From positions 1 through 52,235 of the IMG/VR virus record IMGVR_UViG_3300046003_002393: a DNA stretch of 52,235 nt; one strand, given 5' to 3'. This DNA is from a virus. Both the position numbers and the translations under genes were made by a program. The notes beneath the pieces are model-generated. The model saw only the letters and a list, made by a program, of their open reading frames with translations, was not told the origin of the DNA and searched no databases. Shown here piece after piece: positions 46,894 to 52,235 of the stretch; the stretch's first letter is position 1; each line of letters opens with the position of its first letter.

Positions 46894-48528
46894 ATGGAAG
46901 CAATCGAGTTTCACCTAGAGCAAGGCAAGAAGCTATTTGATAGTCGAACAGCACTCTTGTCGATGTGGCAAGAGATCGCGGATAACTTCTACCCTGAACG
47001 CGCAGACTTCACCACGGTGCGCAACATCGGCGCAGAGTTCGCTGATAACTTGACGACCAGCTACCCGATACTCGCACGGCGCGATCTAGGAAACTCTCTC
47101 GGCTCGATGCTGAGACCGACCAGCAAGGACTGGTTCAGAATACGCACCTCCGCGAACTGGGAAACCCTTGGGGTGGAAGCACGAGCATGGCTTGAGTGGG
47201 CGGGCAGTGTGATGAAGCGTGCGATGTATAACCGCAAGGCGCAGTTCACCCGCGCTACTAAAGAGGCCGATCACGACTTCGCCGCCTTTGGGCAAGCAGT
47301 TATCCAGACTTCCCTCAACCGCAATGCCGACGGGTTGCTGTATCGTTGCTGGCACCTCCGCGATGTAGCGTGGCGTGAGAACGAAGAGGGCATGGTCGAC
47401 ACTGTTTATCGCAAGTGGAAACCCACGGCACGCGACCTGACACGACTCTTCCCTGGAAAGGTACACGCTAGTATCTTAGCCAAAATGGAGAAGGAACCAA
47501 TGTGTGAGGTCGAGGTGTGGCACTGTATCGTGCCCTCCGATCTCTACAACGAGGGCAAACCTTCGCGCACGCCGTTCAAGTCCTACTACATCGACGTGGA
47601 TAACAAGCATGTTATGGAAGAGGTTGGCCTCCTTATGATGGAGTACATCGTTCCCCGCTGGCAGACTGTCTCCGGTTCGCAGTATGCCTATTCCCCCTCC
47701 ACGGTAGCCGCACTACCAGACGCAAGGTTACTCCAAGCGATGACCAGCGTGCTGATCGAGGCTGGCGAAAAAGCAGTTAATCCTCCAATGATCGCGACGA
47801 TGGAAGCCTTGCGCTCCGATATCAGCGTCTTCGCGGGGGGCATAACGATAGCGGATTCTGAATACGACGAGCGTTTGGGCGAGGTACTACGGCCTTTAAC
47901 GCACGACATGAAGGGCATCCCCCTAGGTCTTGATATGGCACGGGATACCCGCGCAATGATCTCGGACTGCTTCTTCCTGAACAAGCTGGCACTACCCCCG
48001 CCTGAGCGTGAGATGACCGCATACGAGGTTGGTCAGCGAGTGCAGGAGTATATCCGGCAAGCAATGCCCCTATTCGAGCCTATGGAGGCGGAGTACAACG
48101 CGCCGATATGTGAGAACACCTTCGCGCTCATGCTCCGCGCTGGCGCGTTTGGCTCTCCGATGGACATGCCGCCCGAACTCCACGGCGCGGGGTACGAGTT
48201 TTCGTTCGAGTCGCCGCTGCATGACGCTACTGAGCGTCAGAAAGGACAGCGGTTCCTGGAAGCTAAGAGCATGTTGGCTGAAGCTATCGCGCTTGATCCT
48301 TCCGCCGCGTCGATGGTTGACGTGAAAATCGCGCTCCGCGACGTGCTGCAGAGCATCAACATACCCGCGAAGTGGACACGCACCGAATCGGCGGTGGCTG
48401 AGATGGAAGCGCAGCAGCAACAACAGCAGCAAACTTCCGCGTTGCTTGACCAGATGCAGAAGGGCAGCGATGTGGCTAAGACGATGGCCGAAGCGCAATC
48501 CATCGTACCCGCTGAGGCTACGATATGA
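46894..48528 (+). CDS. Portal / head-tail connector protein (T7 gp8-like)
   Basis: 544 residues, ATG 46894. Matches the podovirus head-tail connector family: MEAIEFHLEQGKKLFDSRTA, LLSMWQEIADNFYPERADFT, DNLTTSYPILARRDLGNSLG, SMLRPTSKDWFRIRTS in the clip/stem start, FAAFGQAVIQTSLNR, and DISVFAGGITIADSEYDERL then MTAYEVGQRVQEY in the crown. A Gln tract (eight in a row near residue 510) precedes the C-terminus. It forms the dodecameric DNA gate through which DNA is packed and ejected. Confidence 0.93.
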   Translation: MEAIEFHLEQGKKLFDSRTALLSMWQEIADNFYPERADFTTVRNIGAEFADNLTTSYPILARRDLGNSLGSMLRPTSKDWFRIRTSANWETLGVEARAWLEWAGSVMKRAMYNRKAQFTRATKEADHDFAAFGQAVIQTSLNRNADGLLYRCWHLRDVAWRENEEGMVDTVYRKWKPTARDLTRLFPGKVHASILAKMEKEPMCEVEVWHCIVPSDLYNEGKPSRTPFKSYYIDVDNKHVMEEVGLLMMEYIVPRWQTVSGSQYAYSPSTVAALPDARLLQAMTSVLIEAGEKAVNPPMIATMEALRSDISVFAGGITIADSEYDERLGEVLRPLTHDMKGIPLGLDMARDTRAMISDCFFLNKLALPPPEREMTAYEVGQRVQEYIRQAMPLFEPMEAEYNAPICENTFALMLRAGAFGSPMDMPPELHGAGYEFSFESPLHDATERQKGQRFLEAKSMLAEAIALDPSAASMVDVKIALRDVLQSINIPAKWTRTESAVAEMEAQQQQQQQTSALLDQMQKGSDVAKTMAEAQSIVPAEATI

Positions 48529-48797
48529 CCGCAAAGAAGAGAGTAGATATCCCCGCAGACTTACCCGCGTACTGGGAGTTGCCCGACATAGCCGCTATTC
48601 AAGCTCTTGAAAAAGGAACAGCCACGCCGGAACAGCAGGTACGCGCTTTGACGTGGGTGATAAACAACGCTTGCGGGACGTATGACCTGTGCTATCACGT
48701 TAATGACAGGGAGCACGCCTTCGCAAGTGGAAGGCGTTTTGTAGGTTTACAAGTAGTAAAAATGTTGAAGTTAAACGCAGGTAAATTTAAGGAGTAG
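48525..48797 (+). CDS. Small conserved protein between portal and scaffold
   Basis: 90 residues, ATG 48525 overlapping the portal stop (ATGA). PADLPAYWELPDIAAIQALE then GTATPEQQVRALTWVINNAC and GRRFVGLQVVKMLKLN are typical of a small protein found at this place in podovirus genomes, with a helical C-terminus. No function is established. Confidence 0.75.
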   Translation: MTAKKRVDIPADLPAYWELPDIAAIQALEKGTATPEQQVRALTWVINNACGTYDLCYHVNDREHAFASGRRFVGLQVVKMLKLNAGKFKE

Positions 48798-48800
48798 TGA

Positions 48801-49703
48801 ATGTCAGACCAAGAAGCAGCACCCGACGCATCAACGGGAGACCCTGCAGATAACGCAACAGATACCTCCGCAGCCTCATCCGAAGCATCCACCGCCGAAG
48901 CAACCTCCACGTCAACCGCAGCAGACCCGAACGACTGGGCGACCAAACGCACGGCATACGCTAATGGCGACGCGAAGTTGCTGTCCCGACTTTCACGGTA
49001 TTCATCCGAGAAGGACGCGATAGACGCGCTAATCGCGGTGCAGAACAAGATGGCCAGCAGCAGAGCGAAAGAACCCTTGCCCGACAACCCAACACCTGAA
49101 GAAGTAGCGGCATGGCGTGCGGAGAACGGCATTCCGATTACCGCGAAAGATTACGGGGTGAAGGTGCCTGAAGGGATGGACGCGGCGCAAACGGAGGAAT
49201 TTCTCTCTACTGCGCACGAGTTGAACATGACTCCCGCGCAGGTGGAGAAGATAATCGGCTGGAAAGCCGCCGCAGACCAGAAGTTCCTTGAGCAACGGGC
49301 GGAGAACGACCAAACTGCGCGGGATGCCGGAACGGAAGAACTACGAAAGGACTGGGGCAGTGAGTACAAGCTAAACATCAACCTCATCACGGGTCTGCTT
49401 GATGGTGCGCCCCAAGGCGTTAAAGAGCAGATCATGGGAGGTAGGCTGGCCAACGGTACGTTGATCGCGAATGACCCGAGCATGCTGCGATGGTTGGCTT
49501 CTCTATCCCGTGAAGTTAATCCAACCGCAACGGTCGTACCGGGTTCTGGGGTGAACGCAGCCCAGGCTATTCAGAGTGAGATGCAGAATTTGCAGACCAT
49601 GATGGGCGATCGGAAGTCGGAATACTGGAAGGGGCCGAAGTCGGAAGCGTTGCAAGCAAGATACAGAGACCTCGCCACGGTTCAGTCTAAGATTAGCAAA
49701 TAA
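48801..49703 (+). CDS. Capsid scaffolding protein
   Basis: 300 residues, ATG 48801 behind AAGGAGTAG. Acidic, Ala/Ser/Thr-rich disordered N-terminus (residues 1-45), then DALIAVQNKMASSRAKEPLP, NPTPEEVAAWRAENGIPIT and YGVKVPEG, a helical core with Gln/Glu-rich segments and a C-terminal helix. This layout (NPTPEEVAAWRAxNGIP and YxxKxPEG) is characteristic of T7-like and related scaffolding proteins that guide procapsid assembly. Followed by the leader of the capsid gene. Confidence 0.87.
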   Translation: MSDQEAAPDASTGDPADNATDTSAASSEASTAEATSTSTAADPNDWATKRTAYANGDAKLLSRLSRYSSEKDAIDALIAVQNKMASSRAKEPLPDNPTPEEVAAWRAENGIPITAKDYGVKVPEGMDAAQTEEFLSTAHELNMTPAQVEKIIGWKAAADQKFLEQRAENDQTARDAGTEELRKDWGSEYKLNINLITGLLDGAPQGVKEQIMGGRLANGTLIANDPSMLRWLASLSREVNPTATVVPGSGVNAAQAIQSEMQNLQTMMGDRKSEYWKGPKSEALQARYRDLATVQSKISK

Positions 49704-50003
49704 AAATCGGCGGGGCTTACGTTGTCAAGGCTCACACGGAAAAGCGACTGACCGTTTATTCCTCGATCGCAGCGTAAGCCACACCGACGCAGAAAGTATA
49801 TTTCAAAGGCATTAACAAGTCAAACAAATAAATAGCTTGACAACCTTCGTTAATCGGAATATGTTTACGCCATAACACCGATAGCAAGGCTCCACAGGTG
49901 CTAGGTAGATCAACCCCTTTATGGGATACCTGATTGAGATAGACAGCGAGGACACCCCAAGCCGACGGATATGTAAATATCTTTTAACTTTGGAGAGTCC
50001 ATT
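49704..50003. promoter_or_regulatory. Leader region before the capsid gene, with hairpin and promoter
   Basis: A 300-bp stretch with no gene. A long hairpin GGCTTACGTTG / CAGCGTAAGCC (49714-49724 and 49770-49780, one G-U pair) has inner complementary segments ACGG / CCGT. Downstream lies the promoter at 49837-49865. The remaining about 135 bases to the ATG are an untranslated leader, with TTTGGAGAG as the ribosome-binding site. The hairpin could protect the upstream message or limit read-through so that capsid is made separately in excess. Confidence 0.6.
49837..49865 (+). promoter_or_regulatory. Promoter for the major capsid gene
   Basis: Perfect -35 TTGACA (49837-49842), 17-base spacer, -10 TATGTT (49860-49865). 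It gives a leader of about 130 bases before ATG 50004. An extra capsid promoter makes sense because capsid protein is needed in largest amount. Confidence 0.6.
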
Positions 50004-50834
50004 ATGTCTGACCACGCATACCAAACGCAGTACCGAGCCGAGTTTGTTGCTGGCTTCGAGCAAAAACAATCCCTGACCCGTAACACCGTCACTACTGAAG
50101 CGATGGTTAAGGGCAATACCGCTACCTTTTTAGTTGCTGACTCTGGCTCTGCCACTGCGGTAACAAGAGGCTTGAACGGTCTTATCCCCGCCCGTGCTGA
50201 TAATCTGACACAGTATTCTGCCTCTCTGACCGAGTGGCACGATCTGGTTCGGCGCACAAGCTACAACATCTTCAGTTCGCAAGGCGATGGTCGCAGGATA
50301 ATGCAAGACACCACGATGGCTGTTATCAACCGCAAGATTGACGATGACATCATCACTGAACTGAACACCGCTACTCAAGACACCGGAACGACTCAGACAG
50401 CCACCTTGTCGATGGTTATGTACGGTATCGCGATCTTGGGCAACAACAGCGTTCCCCTCGATGGCAATGTCTCTGCTCTCATCACGCCAGCGTTCCACGC
50501 TTACTTGATGCAGACTAAAGAGTTCGCCAATGTGGACTATGTGAACAACAAGCCTTTTGAAGGTCAGATGATGTCCTACCGTTGGGCTGGCGTGAACTTC
50601 ATCGTTCATCCGAACCTCCCTGGTAAGGCAACTACCGCCGAGAAGTGCTTCTTGTACCATAAGAACGCAATCGGGCACGCGATCAACACTGGCGGTATCG
50701 ACACCTCTGTTGACTACAACGCTGAACATGACTACTCGTTCGCACGTTGCAGCGCGTTCATGGGGTCGAAGATTCTGCAAAACTCAGGCATCGTAGTGCT
50801 GAACCATGACGGTTCTGCTTACGCCGCCCAATAA
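50004..50834 (+). CDS. Major capsid protein
   Basis: 276 residues, ATG 50004 behind GGAGAG. HK97-type fold features for a podovirus coat: an N-terminal MSDHAYQTQYRAEFVAGFEQ helix, EAMVKGNTATFLVADSG, the long spine helix region RRIMQDTTMAVINRKIDDDI, VPLDGNVSALITPAFHAYLM then WAGVNFIVHPNLPG and HKNAIGHAINTGGIDTSVDY. Placement after scaffold and before the decoration protein and tail genes is decisive. The protein is short compared with T7 gp10A (345). Confidence 0.9.
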   Translation: MSDHAYQTQYRAEFVAGFEQKQSLTRNTVTTEAMVKGNTATFLVADSGSATAVTRGLNGLIPARADNLTQYSASLTEWHDLVRRTSYNIFSSQGDGRRIMQDTTMAVINRKIDDDIITELNTATQDTGTTQTATLSMVMYGIAILGNNSVPLDGNVSALITPAFHAYLMQTKEFANVDYVNNKPFEGQMMSYRWAGVNFIVHPNLPGKATTAEKCFLYHKNAIGHAINTGGIDTSVDYNAEHDYSFARCSAFMGSKILQNSGIVVLNHDGSAYAAQ

Positions 50835-50852
50835 TCTAAGGAGACATACAAC

Positions 50853-51122
50853 ATGGCTTATTCAACAGCAAACCCTCCAGCCTTAGTTTCTGCTCCCTTG
50901 ACGGGCGCGGGAAGACTGTGGTACTACACCTCAACCGATGTGGCTACTGACGTAGACGCAACCGGCTACTTCACCAACGGCAATGCTCTTGGCATGGCGG
51001 TAAACGACATCGTGTTGGTCTGCGATACGGATACCGGACCAGTAACTACCATCCACAGGGTCATAACCTCGACCACTGGCGGCGCGGCGACAGTATCTAC
51101 CACTGGGTTGACCATCACCTAA
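50853..51122 (+). CDS. Small probable decoration protein
   Basis: 89 residues, ATG 50853 behind TAAGGAG. Gly/Thr/Ala-rich beta-strand pattern (GRLWYYTSTDVATDVDATGY, FTNGNALGMAVNDIVLVCDT, HRVITSTTGGAATVSTTG), of a type placed directly after capsid genes in many phages. Followed by a terminator. Assignment rests on position and pattern. Confidence 0.65.
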   Translation: MAYSTANPPALVSAPLTGAGRLWYYTSTDVATDVDATGYFTNGNALGMAVNDIVLVCDTDTGPVTTIHRVITSTTGGAATVSTTGLTIT

Positions 51123-51150
51123 CAGCACTTAGTTGATAAGTGATATGATG

Positions 51151-51180
51151 AACGGGCGCTCGTTAAACAGCGCCCGTTTT
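51151..51180 (+). terminator. Rho-independent terminator after the capsid operon
   Basis: Ten-base-pair stem AACGGGCGCT / AGCGCCCGTT (51151-51160 and 51169-51178) with an 8-base loop, followed by TT. It ends the capsid and decoration transcript and lowers expression of the tail genes downstream. Confidence 0.85.
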
Positions 51181-51203
51181 CATAACTAAAAGGATACTAA
51201 AAC

Positions 51204-51728
51204 ATGACAGAATCTATCAAGCTCGCGCCTAAGTTAACTCCAGATCGCTTTAAAGAGGCGGAATATACTAGGCGTGTGTGGGCGATGACGCCCGCAGTAG
51301 GCACTGAGGTTAAACACCTGCTCGCTCCCGCGTACTGGTCGCACGTAGCCGCTAAACTGAACCCGACGGATCGCATTGAAGTAATCACTGAAGACAACGC
51401 ATGGTTCGCTGAACTGTTGGTAATGTCCCAAGGAGGTAACTGGGCGCAAGTCAAGTTGCTGAGATATGTTCAGTTAACTGGTGTGGCCGCCGCGCCGGAG
51501 GCAGTCGTTGAAAAAACTTCTGAATCCGTAGCCGAGGAAGTTACTGAACCCACTACTGAGACACCATCAACGGATAGCCAACTCACCGTCAGCTATGGAG
51601 GGATAAAGGCACGCCATCGGGTCATACGGAAATCTGATAAGGCTGTGCTAAAAGATGGTTTCCCAACGCAAGCCGAAGCTGTAAAATGGATGCACGAACA
51701 TGAAGTAAATAACCTCATCGCACCGTAA
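51204..51728 (+). CDS. Hypothetical virion-region protein
   Basis: 174 residues, ATG 51204 behind AAAGGA. Residues 1-90 are a compact domain (AYWSHVAAKLNPTDRIEVIT, FAELLVMSQGGNWAQVKLLR), then a disordered Glu/Thr/Ser-rich linker (TSESVAEEVTEPTTETPSTD) and a C-terminal module YGGIKARHRVIRKSDKAVLK, GFPTQAEAVKWMHEHEVN, which looks like an RNA/DNA-binding alpha-beta repeat. Such small proteins sit between capsid and tail tubular A genes in podoviruses. No defined function. Confidence 0.65.
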   Translation: MTESIKLAPKLTPDRFKEAEYTRRVWAMTPAVGTEVKHLLAPAYWSHVAAKLNPTDRIEVITEDNAWFAELLVMSQGGNWAQVKLLRYVQLTGVAAAPEAVVEKTSESVAEEVTEPTTETPSTDSQLTVSYGGIKARHRVIRKSDKAVLKDGFPTQAEAVKWMHEHEVNNLIAP

Positions 51729-51737
51729 GGAGTCAGC

Positions 51738-52235
51738 ATGGCAAACGACCAGTTGGGCATGTATAACCAAGCAATGTACTTGTTGGGCGAGCGCAGTCTT
51801 GCTTCCCTCACCGAGAACAGAGAACCCCGCAGGGTACTCGATCTTGTGTGGCGCGGTGCGGTGAAGTTCTGCCTCGAAGCAGGGCAGTGGAAGTTCGCAC
51901 TCCGCACGGCGAAGTTAACGTACTCAACTGATGTCGTACCGACCTTCGGATTTCGCAGGGCGTTTGAACGCCCCTCGGACTGTGTTCGGTTGGCTAAAGT
52001 GTGTAGCGACGAATACCTGCAGAATCCTCTGCTTCAATACAGCGAGGAAGCGAGTTGGTGGTTCGCTGACGTTGATGATATTTATGTGAGCTATGTCTCT
52101 GATAGTACCGATTTCGGCCTCGACTACGCGAACTGGCCAGAGACCTTCGCGACCTTCGTTGCGTTGTACGCTGCTACTCAAGCGGGGATAAGAATCAGTC
52201 AGAGTGAAAAAACGCTAGAGTTATTGACAAAAGAA
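51738..52235 (+). CDS. Tail tubular protein A, N-terminal part (continues at base 1)
   Basis: Starts at ATG 51738, nine bases after the previous gene's stop, behind AAGGAG at 51727-51732. The N-terminus MANDQLGMYNQAMYLLGER, then ENREPRRVLDLVW and LEAGQWKFALRT, matches the podovirus tail tubular A / gp11-like pattern (an alpha-helical start with a conserved EAGxWxFA segment). The 166 codons here join 48 more at the left end to make about 214 residues. In this family the protein docks on the portal and recruits tail tubular B, which follows directly. Family assignment is by pattern recognition; the joining across the ends is seen directly. Confidence 0.85.
   Translation, partial: MANDQLGMYNQAMYLLGERSLASLTENREPRRVLDLVWRGAVKFCLEAGQWKFALRTAKLTYSTDVVPTFGFRRAFERPSDCVRLAKVCSDEYLQNPLLQYSEEASWWFADVDDIYVSYVSDSTDFGLDYANWPETFATFVALYAATQAGIRISQSEKTLELLTKE
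52110..52235. repeat. Terminal direct repeat, right copy
   Basis: Exact copy of bases 4-129. It lies inside the tail tubular protein A gene that starts at 51738, and the reading frame is preserved when the ends are joined. Confidence 0.93.

Noticed and set aside
1-52235. tRNA genes, CRISPR arrays, integrase or diversity-generating reverse transcriptase
   Set aside because: Looked for T-loop patterns, regular spacer arrays, tyrosine or serine recombinase motifs and a YADD-type reverse transcriptase; none could be supported by reading the sequence.

Overview
The window is one complete circular phage genome of about 52.1 kb, linearised inside a tail gene. Bases 4-129 recur exactly at 52110-52235, and the gene cut by the ends (51738 to 52235, continuing through 1-276) reads through in frame across that overlap. 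The virion module is podovirus-like: T7-type head-tail connector/portal, scaffold, capsid, tail tubular proteins A and B, internal virion proteins and a tail fibre. No phage RNA polymerase and no integrase are visible. A two-component spanin with an outer-membrane lipoprotein points to a Gram-negative host; the species cannot be named from sequence alone. Most genes have GC-rich codon use, with a few clear exceptions.

Layout. (1) Rightward late region, 36180 through the ends to 17651: small terminase, a cluster of small beta-rich virion or decoration proteins with a glycosyltransferase, a lectin-like adhesin, the large terminase (interrupted by an intein), GNAT protein, portal, scaffold, capsid, tail tubular A and B, internal virion proteins, a 2676-residue polyvalent protein, tail fibre, then lysis genes (small membrane proteins, M15 endopeptidase, holin candidate, Rz with Rz1 nested inside). 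(2) Leftward early region, 28708 down to 17670: nucleotide metabolism (MazZ-like pyrophosphohydrolase, dCMP deaminase), DUF2800 nuclease, single-stranded DNA-binding protein, family A DNA polymerase, VRR-NUC nuclease, SNF2 helicase, DksA-like zinc finger and a C5 DNA methyltransferase carrying an HNH insertion. (3) Short rightward operon 28863-31071: helix-turn-helix protein and primase-helicase, divergent from region 2. (4) Leftward operon 34376-31118: small membrane peptides, hypothetical proteins and a bacterial-type beta sliding clamp. (5) A repeat-rich intergenic region at about 34450-35018, a good candidate for the replication origin, followed by a helix-turn-helix protein and a hairpin-rich stretch.

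The most striking feature is a pair of endonuclease genes hidden inside host genes. In the large terminase an intein sits at the Walker B aspartate strand (SLI / CFDE), and its interior is also the antisense strand of a recognisable 271-residue HNH endonuclease gene. In the C5 methyltransferase, a 657-bp insertion between motifs IX and X holds a 206-residue HNH endonuclease in another frame of the same strand, yet the methyltransferase frame stays open all the way through. In both cases a homing-type nuclease is stored in an alternative frame while the host frame is preserved.

Regulation: the inverted repeat TTTATC-N4-GATAAA occurs in two promoter regions (26850-26865 and 28797-28812) and probably binds a phage repressor. 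Rho-independent terminators are visible at 31070-31094, 34518-34550, 39554-39584 and 51151-51180.
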